Translations under genes and position numbers: made by a program
Assembly: GCF_900168005.1 (NCBI RefSeq)
Contig: NZ_FUYP01000005.1
Coordinates: 1-64,000 of the forward strand
Direction: 5' to 3'
Source: Sphingopyxis flava
GTDB taxonomy: Bacteria; Pseudomonadota; Alphaproteobacteria; Sphingomonadales; Sphingomonadaceae
Length of the DNA: 64,000 bases
Part shown: one piece after another, positions 39,465-47,524 of the stretch
How the letters are laid out: each line of letters opens with the position of its first letter
Numbering within the stretch: the first letter of the stretch is position 1
The notes under the pieces: model-generated
What the model saw: only the letters and a program-made list of their open reading frames with translations
The model's database searches: none
What the model was told of the DNA's origin: nothing

Positions 39465-40373
39465 CTAGCGATGAATGAGCGTTCCCGCACCCCGTGCAGT
39501 GAAAATTTCAAGCAGCATCGCGTGCGGAATCCGCCCGTCAAGGATGACCGCCGCCTCGACTCCGGTGTCGACCGCAGACAGACAGGTATCGACCTTCGGA
39601 ATCATACCGCCGGTGATCGTCCCGTCCTTCTTGAGCGCGTCGATTCCAATGCGGTCGAGATCGGTGAGCAGCGTTCCCGACTTGTCGAGCACCCCGGCGA
39701 CATCGGTGAGCAGGAAGAAGCGCTTGGCGCCGAGCGCGCCGGCAATCGCACCGGCCATTGTATCGGCGTTGATATTATAGGTCGCGCCGTCGGCTCCGAG
39801 CGCGACCGGCGCGACGACCGGGATAAAATGGTCGCTGGCAAGATTGGTCAGGATCGTCGGATCGACGCAAACCGGTTCGCCGACGAACCCGAGGTCGACG
39901 TGGCGCTCGATCCCCGAATTGGGGTCAGGCTCGCCTCGACGCACCTTCTCGGCCAGGACGAGATTTGCGTCCTTGCCCGAAATGCCCACAGCACGCCCGC
40001 CGAGCCCCGCAATCCAGCCGACAATCTCCTTGTTGATCTTGCCGGCGAGAACCATTTCGGCGACCTCGGCCGTTGCAGCATCGGTCACGCGAAGGCCGCC
40101 GACGAAGGTCGACTCGATCCCCAGTTGCTTCAGCATCGCCCCGATCTGTGGCCCACCGCCGTGAACGACCACCGGATTGATCCCGACGGCCTTGAGCAAC
40201 ACGACATCCTCCGCAAAATCGCGCTGCGCCTCCGGATCGCCCATCGCATGGCCGCCATATTTGATCACGAAGGTTTCGCCGGCATAGCGCTGCAGATAGG
40301 GCAGCGCCTCAACGAGCGTTTCGGCCTTTGCGAGGAGATCGGGCATTTTCGAGGGATCGGCGGGAGACGTCAT
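39465..40373 (-). CDS. argB: Acetylglutamate kinase
   Basis: 302 residues. It phosphorylates N-acetylglutamate in arginine synthesis. [25 protein letters not shown] and the nucleotide-binding LTDVAGVLD and [14 protein letters not shown] segments are intact. Its start overlaps the preceding queuosine transporter gene by 4 nt (ATGA). No other arg gene is adjacent; regulation by arginine cannot be judged from the sequence. Confidence 0.96.
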   Translation of the reverse strand: MTSPADPSKMPDLLAKAETLVEALPYLQRYAGETFVIKYGGHAMGDPEAQRDFAEDVVLLKAVGINPVVVHGGGPQIGAMLKQLGIESTFVGGLRVTDAATAEVAEMVLAGKINKEIVGWIAGLGGRAVGISGKDANLVLAEKVRRGEPDPNSGIERHVDLGFVGEPVCVDPTILTNLASDHFIPVVAPVALGADGATYNINADTMAGAIAGALGAKRFFLLTDVAGVLDKSGTLLTDLDRIGIDALKKDGTITGGMIPKVDTCLSAVDTGVEAAVILDGRIPHAMLLEIFTARGAGTLIHR

Positions 40374-41035
40374 GCCTGGGCCTCCCCTGCGGGCGCGCTC
40401 GTCCTGTCGACCCTCCGGCCGATCGCAACCACCGCCATGACAAGGAGCGGCACCATGACCGCCGACAGCACGACCTTTGCAACCATCTGTCCCAGCATCA
40501 GCTCGCCGATCGGGCGCACGCCGTAGAAACTGACCGTAATGAAGATCAGCGTGTCGACGATCTGGCTGAGCGCCGCCGCGACGAAACCGCGCAATGGCAA
40601 CAGGCGGCCGTTGTTCGCGGTCATGCGCGAGAAGAGCCAGACATTGAGGCTAACCGACACACCATAGGCGAGGATCCCCGCGGCCATCATGCGCCAGCTC
40701 TGTCCGACGATGATCGGGAACGCCTCCTTGGCAGGTTCGTACATGCCGGGATCGGTCGGCAGCCACAGGACGAACAGCGCGAGAAGGATTGCGAGGATCA
40801 GCGGGATGAAGCCAAGCCGCACCAACCGGTCTGCAACGACACGCCCGTGGAGTTCGGCGATGCCGCTCGAGATCGCGATCAACGTCAGAAAGGGAAAGAT
40901 ACCCGCCTCGACCGCAAGGGGTCCGAGTGCGACCTGCTTGGCGCCCAGAAAGCCGCCGAGCGGGACCATGCCGCCATAGAGGATCGCAAAGAGCAACAGC
41001 GAGGGCGCGAGCGTGCGGGGGGACGAGATTGCCAT
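40370..41035 (-). CDS. Queuosine precursor transporter (VUT family, YhhQ-like)
   Basis: 221 residues, about six membrane helices. [18 protein letters not shown] is the diagnostic VUT_1 motif and [20 protein letters not shown] is another. Characterised members import 7-cyano-7-deazaguanine (preQ0) or preQ1 for tRNA queuosine. No preQ1 riboswitch was recognised upstream. First gene of the run through argB, yggT, folD, lipoprotein and marC. Confidence 0.92.
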   Translation of the reverse strand: MAISSPRTLAPSLLLFAILYGGMVPLGGFLGAKQVALGPLAVEAGIFPFLTLIAISSGIAELHGRVVADRLVRLGFIPLILAILLALFVLWLPTDPGMYEPAKEAFPIIVGQSWRMMAAGILAYGVSVSLNVWLFSRMTANNGRLLPLRGFVAAALSQIVDTLIFITVSFYGVRPIGELMLGQMVAKVVLSAVMVPLLVMAVVAIGRRVDRTSAPAGEAQA

Positions 41036-41549
41036 CGGCGCCGCTTAATCGCTTTTGTGCGGCGTGGGAAGATGCGCTCCATCGGCGGATAATGTTTGCC
41101 GGAGGAAGGCGTCGGTCGCGGCAAGTGACGTCATCTGGTCGACCAAGGGGTTGAAGAAAGGGTCGGCACGCGGATTCGCAATAGAACCGGCGCCTTTACC
41201 TCCCTCGCCCATCGCGAAGATTATTGCCGCCGCCGGGTCAAAGCTTCGGCAGTCCGACAAGAGGCAATTGCGCGCGGGCCTCGGCGGTGAGCGGTCCCAT
41301 GGTAGAAGCAATCCTTGCGGTCTCGGATCCTTCGGCCGGCGACTTATCCAGTCCCGACGGGCCAGCGCAGGCAGGATCACCAAGACCGGGCGGCCAGCCC
41401 ACGCCCCAGTCGCCGTGCTGGAGAAGGGAATGTCCCGCCCGCCACGCACGCACCGCGGCGTTGCGATGGACGGAGTGCGGGTACCCTTGCCCCGGCGCCA
41501 AAGCCCGCTAGACAGGCCCGGTAATCTTGCGGGGGGACGCGACGCGAAT
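41036..41549. other. Intergenic stretch of 514 nt with no gene I can support
   Basis: Lies between the divergent VUT and nupC genes. Several frames stay open on both strands, including one of 87 codons on the minus strand (41238-41501), but codon third positions are mixed and no segment resembles a known family. No tRNA-like fold or terminator was seen. It may contain promoters for both genes and remnants of a decayed gene. Confidence 0.5.
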
Positions 41550-42791
41550 ATGGAACGCCTGATTGGTCTGCTGGGGATCGTTGCATTGCTGGCGATCGCC
41601 ATCGCTTTTTCGTCGAACCGCCGCTGGATCCGGCTGCGCGTCGTCGTTCCCGCCTTTCTGCTGCAAGCCGGCTTCGCGCTGCTCGTGATCGGAACGCCAT
41701 GGGGCCGCGCTGTCATTCAAGCGATGTCGAATGGCGTTTCGAACCTGCTCGGCTATGCGAAAGCAGGGACCGATTTCATCTTCGGACCCCTCGCTTCGCC
41801 GGAAATGGGAGCGAACAGCTTCGCGATTGCGGCGCTGCCCGTCATCATCTTTTTCGCCTCGCTGATCTCGATCCTTTATTATCTCGGCATCATGCAGCTC
41901 GTGATCAAATGGGTCGGCGGCGCGATCCAGAAGGTCACTGGCATCACCAAGGTTGAAAGCCTCGGTGCCGCGGCGAACATCTTCGTCGGTCAGTCCGAAT
42001 CGCCGCTCGTCATCCGTCCCTATCTTGCAAGCCTCACACCCTCGCAGCTTTTCACCGTGATGACGGTCGGCATGGCGGGGGTCGCAGGGACCATACTCGG
42101 CGCCTATGCGAGCATGATTGGCGAGCAACTCCTTCCCTACCTGCTCGCGGCGAGCTTCATGTCAGCCCCGGGCGGCATCTTGATGGCAAAGATCATGATG
42201 CCCGACGATCCCAAGGACCTCGGCATCGAGCCCGTGATCTTGCCCGAGGCTAGCCATGATGAAGAAACGCCCGCGAACATCATCATGGCCGCAGCGCAAG
42301 GGGCACAGACCGGCGTCAAGCTGGCCGTCGCGGTCGGCGCGATGGTGCTTGCCTTCGTCGCTCTCGTCGCCCTTGCCAACGGCTTGCTCGGCGGAATCGG
42401 CGGGTGGTTCGGCTATCCCGATCTGTCGTTCCAGGCGATCATCGGCGCAATCTTTCGCCCGGTGATGTGGCTGATGGGTGTACCTTGGGACGAAAGCGCC
42501 ATGGTCGGCGGGCTGTTCGGAACCAAGGTCGTGCTCAACGAGTTCGTCGCCTTCATCGACCTCGGAAAGGTCCAGGGCGACCTTTCGGCTATCTCGGTCG
42601 CAATTGCGACCTTTGCGCTGTGCGGCTTTGCAAATTTCAGCTCGATCGCAATCCAGATGGCCGTGACCGGAGGCCTTGCGCCCAACCAGCGCCCAATGAT
42701 CGCGCGACTGGGTCTCAAGGCGCTGCTCGCGGGCAGTCTATCGAACCTGATGTCGGCTGCGCTCGCCGGGCTGATGCTAGGTCTGGTCTAG
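41550..42791 (+). CDS. Concentrative nucleoside transporter, NupC/CNT family
   Basis: 413 residues. Imports nucleosides with protons or sodium. LGAAANIFVGQSESPLVIRPYLASLT and the GTKVVLNEFVAFIDL and GFANFSSIAIQ segments are the substrate-binding CNT motifs. The open frame extends 165 codons further upstream without homology; the ATG at 41550 gives the usual length. Its last 15 nt overlap the end of the convergent ATP-grasp gene. Confidence 0.94.
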   Translation: MERLIGLLGIVALLAIAIAFSSNRRWIRLRVVVPAFLLQAGFALLVIGTPWGRAVIQAMSNGVSNLLGYAKAGTDFIFGPLASPEMGANSFAIAALPVIIFFASLISILYYLGIMQLVIKWVGGAIQKVTGITKVESLGAAANIFVGQSESPLVIRPYLASLTPSQLFTVMTVGMAGVAGTILGAYASMIGEQLLPYLLAASFMSAPGGILMAKIMMPDDPKDLGIEPVILPEASHDEETPANIIMAAAQGAQTGVKLAVAVGAMVLAFVALVALANGLLGGIGGWFGYPDLSFQAIIGAIFRPVMWLMGVPWDESAMVGGLFGTKVVLNEFVAFIDLGKVQGDLSAISVAIATFALCGFANFSSIAIQMAVTGGLAPNQRPMIARLGLKALLAGSLSNLMSAALAGLMLGLV

Positions 42792-43667
42792 CGGATCGGC
42801 GCGGCGCGCGGCGCGATCAAGCCAGTCATCCGCTGCCGATGCGCCCGCCCCCCGACCTTCGCGCGCCGCGCGCCACAGCTTGCCCAGCCAGAGGTCGATT
42901 GCGTCGGGCCGGAAGGGGTCAAGCCCAGACCCCGGGTAGAAGCTGATCTCACCGAACCGCGGCGCTCCGGCGACCTCGTAGAAATCCGCGCGGATGAAAT
43001 CGAAGCCTTCGCCGAGCAACGCCGCCGCGGCGATCATGCGCGTGAGGCTCCGGGGCGGCGCCGGTTCGGGCAGGCCGTCGGGCGCCGCAAGCCGCCTCCA
43101 GTCTGGTGTGAACAGCGCCCAGCTATGCTTCGTCTCGCGGTTGCGATGCACTTGAACCGCGGCAGGATAGCCCCCGAAAACGTAGATCTTGTAATCGATC
43201 GGCAGCCGGCGATCCTCGCCCACAAAGGGTTCAACGAGCAGGCCGCGCGGAATATCACGGTAGAGCCATTCTCCTAACCAGCCGCCATAGCCATGGCGCA
43301 TCCAGCGCGCGGCAGCGCGCCGGATTTCCGACCAGTCGGCGGCAACGTCGCGCACATAGCGGTTCTGATTGCACCCGTGGCGTGCCTTGAGCACGAAGGG
43401 GGGCTGCCACAGGGGCCGGTCGGGCAAGTCCGTGCCGTGCCAGAGCGTGGGGGTTATCCAGTCGGGGCCGAGCAGTTCGGCGACATGAACCTTGACTGCG
43501 ACCTTGTCCTGAAGCCGGGGCTGACGCGGGTCATGATCGAAGAGCTTGCGCCACTGCACCCATTCGGTGAAGCGCCGTGGGTCGGCAAGATTGAGCCGCC
43601 GCCGGTGCCGCGCGGCATAGAGAATGTGGGCGCGCAGCCGGTCAACGGCAGACGCGCCCGCGCTCAT
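42777..43667 (-). CDS. TupA-like ATP-grasp protein, putative amide ligase
   Basis: 296 residues. The segments PPFVLKARHGCNQNRYV, VEPFVGEDRRLPIDYKIYVFGG and FDFIRADFYEVAGAPRFGEISFYPGSGLDPF follow the ATP-grasp order of the TupA-like family (phosphate loop, acidic metal residues, DYK motif). Such enzymes make amide bonds, for instance between an acid and an amino acid; the substrate here is unknown. The start overlaps the DUF1989 gene by 4 nt. It is the last gene of a three-gene unit with a GntA-like hydroxylase and a DUF1989 protein. It overlaps nupC tail to tail. Confidence 0.85.
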   Translation of the reverse strand: MSAGASAVDRLRAHILYAARHRRRLNLADPRRFTEWVQWRKLFDHDPRQPRLQDKVAVKVHVAELLGPDWITPTLWHGTDLPDRPLWQPPFVLKARHGCNQNRYVRDVAADWSEIRRAAARWMRHGYGGWLGEWLYRDIPRGLLVEPFVGEDRRLPIDYKIYVFGGYPAAVQVHRNRETKHSWALFTPDWRRLAAPDGLPEPAPPRSLTRMIAAAALLGEGFDFIRADFYEVAGAPRFGEISFYPGSGLDPFRPDAIDLWLGKLWRAAREGRGAGASAADDWLDRAARRADPLDQT

Positions 43668-44332
43668 CCCTCGATCCGGTAGGCGATCGGCTTGAAACTG
43701 CCGTTGTTCGATTGGGGCGCCGAACAGGCCGTAAGCCCGACAACCAAATCGGCATGGGCTAGAAAGGTGATGCTGTCGCCCGCCTTGCTGAGCGGCGGGT
43801 CGACGCGCAACGCTCCGCTCACACCGTCGACGGGCACATTCATGAAACAGTTGAAGGCGACCGGAATCGCATCGGGCTCGATGCCGTAGGGCGCAAGCGC
43901 CTCTGCAAGATTGCCGAAGCAGCCCCGGTGGGGGTTTGTATCGCCGTAGATGATGCGAAATGTATCGCGCGAGCAAGGCGTGAGCAGGAAATCGTGACGT
44001 CCGACATCATCCGCGACGATTTCGAGCAGTATATTGCTCCGGTTCGAATAGAGCTTGTCGCCGGTCGAGAGATAAATACGGCTCGCATAGTCAAGCGTGC
44101 GCCCCGAGGAGATCACTTCGGCGACATCGGCGCGGTTAAAGGCAAGAAGGTCGGCGACCTGCTCGCCGCGCGGGTCGGTCACAACGAGCCGTTGCCCGCG
44201 ATCGAGCGTGAAGGCCGTCCCCGAACGAGGTGCGATCTCAGGCAGCGCGCGATCTCCGCATCGGGGGCAGGAAGGGACAGAACCAATCGCCGTCCACCTC
44301 GCGACCGCTGAACTGGGCGGCCGCGCTCGCAT
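43664..44332 (-). CDS. DUF1989 (urea-carboxylase-associated) domain protein
   Basis: 222 residues from the first usable ATG, but domain homology only begins near position 44242 (LPEIAPRSGTAFTLDRGQRL). DPRGEQVADLLAFN, SNRSNILLEIVADD, PCSRDTF and NCFMNVPVDGVSGAL are core DUF1989 segments, with conserved Cys and Asn residues. DUF1989 includes the CgdA/CgdB subunits of carboxyguanidine deiminase. The annotated start overlaps the upstream gene by 95 nt and lacks a ribosome binding site. GGAG lies 8 nt before a CTG at 44245, next to the upstream stop; a rare CTG start giving 193 residues is an alternative. The downstream end overlaps the ATP-grasp gene. Confidence 0.85.
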   Translation of the reverse strand: MRARPPSSAVARWTAIGSVPSCPRCGDRALPEIAPRSGTAFTLDRGQRLVVTDPRGEQVADLLAFNRADVAEVISSGRTLDYASRIYLSTGDKLYSNRSNILLEIVADDVGRHDFLLTPCSRDTFRIIYGDTNPHRGCFGNLAEALAPYGIEPDAIPVAFNCFMNVPVDGVSGALRVDPPLSKAGDSITFLAHADLVVGLTACSAPQSNNGSFKPIAYRIEG

Positions 44333-44933
44333 CGCCGAAATCGGCGAGCATCGGATTGGGTGACCCGGCGAGCGCGGTGTCGCGCGCCATGATCGCCGAG
44401 CGCATCTTGTCATAGAGCCCGTCGCGCCGGAGCGCAGCGAACTGCGCTTGCAGATTGAAGACCAGCGTAGGCTGTTCGAATCGGCGCGCAGGGCGGCTCG
44501 CTGCCGGATGAAGCCCAACGATGAAATAGCCGTGCCCGCCAAGGCTCAGTGCGAACCATGGGCTGGCAGGATGCTCGCTGACCTCAGGGTCAACGGGCGC
44601 GCCGCGGGCCGCGTCGCGGTCGGCGAGCGCCTGAAGCCGCGCCCACATTTGCGCCTCGAAGGCCGCCTCGTCTGGGGGAACGGGTCCGTCGAACAATATT
44701 GCAAGCGAGTAGAATCGCCGGCCACTGCCGCGCCAGAAAGCTTCGGCCGTCTCCTCAAGGGCGTCGAGAATTTTCTCGTCATCGCGCCCGCACACAAGCG
44801 GCCCCGCTTCAACGATCGAAAGTCCCCCAGCAGCGAGCGCCGATTTGGCTCCCACGCAGGGGAACATCTGGTCGGCGATGCGCTCGGCAAAGGCTTTTCC
44901 GGCGGCTGACTGGGAGGGGGAGAGGTTCGACAT
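44238..44933 (-). CDS. YqcI/YcgG family protein, GntA-like haem-dependent hydroxylase
   Basis: 231 residues. PCVGAK (25-30), SPWFALSLGGHGYFIVGLHPAASR, FNLQAQFAALR, RDTALAGSPNPML and the C-terminal SGREVDGDWFCPFLPP are family hallmarks. GntA of guanitoxin synthesis, the characterised member, is a haem-dependent enzyme that N-hydroxylates the guanidino precursor. The exact substrate cannot be assigned. The ATG at 44933 is preferred over TTG four codons upstream. It is the first gene of a three-gene minus operon with DUF1989 and ATP-grasp proteins; no other guanitoxin genes are present, so it is not a guanitoxin cluster. Confidence 0.82.
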   Translation of the reverse strand: MSNLSPSQSAAGKAFAERIADQMFPCVGAKSALAAGGLSIVEAGPLVCGRDDEKILDALEETAEAFWRGSGRRFYSLAILFDGPVPPDEAAFEAQMWARLQALADRDAARGAPVDPEVSEHPASPWFALSLGGHGYFIVGLHPAASRPARRFEQPTLVFNLQAQFAALRRDGLYDKMRSAIMARDTALAGSPNPMLADFGDASAAAQFSGREVDGDWFCPFLPPMRRSRAA

Positions 44934-45117
44934 GATGGGTGACAAACGGCGTCCGCGCCCGTTGGTTGCACGCCGGGCGGAGCGAAGGATCCGAATGCGC
45001 CACCATGGGTTTGATTTCCAATCAGAGGAAGATGGCGTGGATTCAACGTCGGCGGGGCGATATTCTTGGGACGGGGGAGAATGTTGCGGTGGTTAAGCGC
45101 TATTTCGTTGGCCGCTC

Positions 45118-45438
45118 ATGATCGGCCTCGTCATTGCAAGCAGCGCCTGTCACTCGATATCGGCAGCGCAAAGCTCCGATGAGCGGATGCACCGCCCCGC
45201 CGAGGCGACCGTCTGTCGCGGCGCAGCCTATCGCGGCCCTGCCGTCTTCATCGGCGACGCCAAGCCAGCCTCGGTCTCGCCTGGCCCGACAATTCGATCC
45301 GCGCTGGTGCTGCGCGCCACTCCGGCCAACCGCGGGGAGATTTACGAGAGCCGAACCGGCACCCGCCTTCGCCGAGACGGCAATCAGGTGACGCGGAATA
45401 GCGCGGCGCGGCATCCGAAACCTGTTGGGCGGCGATGA
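45118..45438 (+). CDS. Hypothetical protein, possibly the frameshifted remainder of a secreted protein
   Basis: 106 residues with GC-rich third positions, beginning MIGLVIASSACHSISAAQ. No family recognised. The distal part (YRGPAVFIGDAKPASVSPGPTIRS, ESRTGTRLRRDG) suggests a soluble beta-rich protein. In the +1 frame an ATG at 45081, behind GGGGGAGA, encodes MLRWLSAISLAA, which joined to this frame would make a good signal peptide; one extra base near 45117 would explain the break. The stretch 44934-45080 contains no gene I can support apart from promoters for the flanking operon. Confidence 0.4.
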   Translation: MIGLVIASSACHSISAAQSSDERMHRPAEATVCRGAAYRGPAVFIGDAKPASVSPGPTIRSALVLRATPANRGEIYESRTGTRLRRDGNQVTRNSAARHPKPVGRR

Positions 45439-45442
45439 GGGG

Positions 45443-46585
45443 TCAAAGCTCCATCAGCGCGAAGGCATTCCGCAGCTCGGCTACGAACAGCTCGGGCTGT
45501 TCCCAGGCGGCGAAATGCCCGCCGCGCTCGAGTTCGTTCCAGTAGACGATGTTGCGGTAGCGCCCTTCGGCCCAGCGGCGCGACAGGCGCATGATTTCGT
45601 TCGGGAACAGGCTGCAAGCCGTTGGGACGTGAATTTCGCCCGTCGCGAAGCTGCGGAAGCTGTGCCAGTAGAGCCGCGCCGACGATGCCGCGCTGGCGGT
45701 CAGCCAATAGAGGCTGACGGTATCGAGTATCGCGTCCTTCGGCAGCGCCTTTTCGGGATGGCCGCCGATCGACTGTCCGCCCGGCTGGTGGCCGCAGTCG
45801 GTCCAGCCGTGATATTTCTCGACGATCCACGCCATCTGTCCCACGGGCGAATCGGTGAGGGCATAGCCGATCGTCTGCGGACGCGTTGCCTGCTGCGTCG
45901 AATAGCCGCTGTCCTTTGCCTGATACCATTGGAAGCGCGCGAGATAGGCCTTCTCGGCCTCGCTGTGATCGCCCATCATCTCGGGCGGCGGCGCGCCGAC
46001 GACCATGTTGACATGAAGGCCCGCGCAATGGTCGCCGTGCGCGACGCCGATCGCACAGGTCACCGCGCTGCCCCAGTCGCCGCCTTGCGCAAAATAGCGG
46101 TCATAGCCGAGCGCGCCCATCAGTGCGTTCCACGCCGCCGCGATATGCTCGACGCTCCACTTGGCGATGTCGGGCTTGCCCGAAAACCCGTAGCCTGGAA
46201 GCGAAGGGATCACGAGATGGAAATCCGCCGACAAGGGAGCGATGACATCGAGAAATTCGAGCACCGAACCTGGCCATCCGTGGGTCAGTATCAGCGGCCG
46301 GGCCTGAGGATTGGCCGACCGGATGTGAAGAAAGTGGATATCGAGACCGTCGACGGTCGCAAGAAAGTTGGGGAGTGCGTTAAGCCGCATCTCGATGCGG
46401 CGCCAATCATATTCGTCGCGCCAGTAGGCCGCGAGTTCCTGCGCGTAGGCGAGCGGCATGCCCTGGTCCCAATCATCGACCGTTTCCTTTTCGGGCCAGC
46501 GCGTCGCGGCAAGCCGGGCCTTGAGATCGTCGAGCGCTGCCTGTGGAACCTCGAGTGTAAACGGACGGATATTGGCAACCTGCAT
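45443..46585 (-). CDS. Epoxide hydrolase, alpha/beta-hydrolase with EHN domain
   Basis: 380 residues. The N-terminal EHN domain (1-110) begins IRPFTLEVPQAALDDLKARLAATRWPE. The alpha/beta-hydrolase has the oxyanion HGWPGS (102-107), nucleophile D170 in QGGDWGSAV, and a catalytic His in ERGGHFAAWE close to the end. It resembles juvenile-hormone/microsomal-type epoxide hydrolases, converting epoxides to diols. The closest partner downstream is unrelated; the 3-hydroxyacyl-CoA dehydrogenase gene lies 16 nt upstream, suggesting a shared catabolic transcript. Confidence 0.92.
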   Translation of the reverse strand: MQVANIRPFTLEVPQAALDDLKARLAATRWPEKETVDDWDQGMPLAYAQELAAYWRDEYDWRRIEMRLNALPNFLATVDGLDIHFLHIRSANPQARPLILTHGWPGSVLEFLDVIAPLSADFHLVIPSLPGYGFSGKPDIAKWSVEHIAAAWNALMGALGYDRYFAQGGDWGSAVTCAIGVAHGDHCAGLHVNMVVGAPPPEMMGDHSEAEKAYLARFQWYQAKDSGYSTQQATRPQTIGYALTDSPVGQMAWIVEKYHGWTDCGHQPGGQSIGGHPEKALPKDAILDTVSLYWLTASAASSARLYWHSFRSFATGEIHVPTACSLFPNEIMRLSRRWAEGRYRNIVYWNELERGGHFAAWEQPELFVAELRNAFALMEL

Positions 46586-46600
46586 TTGCCCCCTCTCAAC

Positions 46601-47467
46601 CTACCGCGTCGGCACAGGCTCCGGTCCCGTCCAGTCGTAAAAGCCGCGCCCGGCCTTTTTCCCGACCCAGCCCGCCTCCACATATTGGACGAGCAGCGGC
46701 GCGGGACGGAATTTCGGATCGCCCGTACCGCTGTGGAGCACGCGGATAATCTCGAGGCAAGTATCAAGACCGATAAAGTCGGCGAGCGTGATCGGACCCA
46801 TCGGATGGTTGAGCCCGAGGCGGCAGCCGGTGTCGATGTCCTTCATCGTCGCGACGCCCTCACCCAGAGCGAACACCGCTTCGTTGATAAGCGGCATCAG
46901 GACCCGGTTGACGATGAAACCGGGCGCGTCGTTCGCGTGAACGATCTCCTTGCCGAGCCCCCGGCCATAAGCCTCGACCTTCGCCAGCGTATCATCGCTT
47001 GTTGCGAGGCCGCGGATCAGCTCGATCAGCCCCATCACCGGCACCGGGTTGAAGAAATGGACGCCGATGAAGCGGGCCGGATCGGGCGCAGCCTGCGCGA
47101 GGCGGGTGATCGGAATCGAACTGGTGTTCGAGGCAAGGATCGCGCTCATCGACAGATGCGCACCAACGCTGGCAAAGATCGCGCGCTTGATCTCTTCGCG
47201 CTCGGTCGCCGCCTCGATCACGAGGTCCGCCGGAGCAAAGGCGGCGTGGTCGGCAACGGGCGTGATACGGGCGAGCAGCGCGTCGGCATCGGCCTGCTCC
47301 ATCTTCTCCTTGGCAACGAGGCGGCCAAGCGCCTTGGCAATCCCCGCCTTGCCCGCCTCGGCGCGGGCGATGTCGATGTCTGAGAGGAGAACATCGTGCC
47401 CGGCGCCTGCCGACACCTGCGCGATCCCCGCGCCCATCTGCCCTGCCCCGATCACGCCGACGATCAT
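46601..47467 (-). CDS. 3-hydroxybutyryl-CoA dehydrogenase family enzyme
   Basis: 288 residues. The NAD-binding Rossmann fold starts MIVGVIGAGQMGAG (G7-x-G9-xx-G12), with FFNPVPVMGLIE containing the conserved Asn-Pro and the catalytic His in IGVHFF. The C-terminal 3HCDH domain shows LGLNHPMGPITLADFIGLD and GRGFYDW. It oxidises L-3-hydroxyacyl-CoA with NAD, in butyrate-type or PHB-linked metabolism. AAAGGG 6 nt upstream of the ATG at 47467 fixes the start. The epoxide hydrolase gene follows. Confidence 0.94.
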   Translation of the reverse strand: MIVGVIGAGQMGAGIAQVSAGAGHDVLLSDIDIARAEAGKAGIAKALGRLVAKEKMEQADADALLARITPVADHAAFAPADLVIEAATEREEIKRAIFASVGAHLSMSAILASNTSSIPITRLAQAAPDPARFIGVHFFNPVPVMGLIELIRGLATSDDTLAKVEAYGRGLGKEIVHANDAPGFIVNRVLMPLINEAVFALGEGVATMKDIDTGCRLGLNHPMGPITLADFIGLDTCLEIIRVLHSGTGDPKFRPAPLLVQYVEAGWVGKKAGRGFYDWTGPEPVPTR

Positions 47468-47524
47468 ATTTAGCCCTTTCGATGAACCCGTTTGGCTGCG
47501 CACCTACGCCCTCGGCCTCTTTCG

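Noticed and set aside
41055..41549. 165-codon N-terminal extension of NupC
   Set aside because: No homology, Arg/Pro-rich, and NupC proteins are about 400 residues, matching the start at 41550.
42777..44933. Full guanitoxin biosynthesis cluster
   Set aside because: Only a GntA-like gene is present; none of the other gnt-type genes (PLP enzymes, methyltransferase, kinase) lies in the surrounding 20 kb.
44934..45117. Guanidine riboswitch before the GntA-like gene
   Set aside because: The DUF1989 and GntA context made it worth looking for, but no recognisable riboswitch fold was found by eye; a covariance search would be needed.
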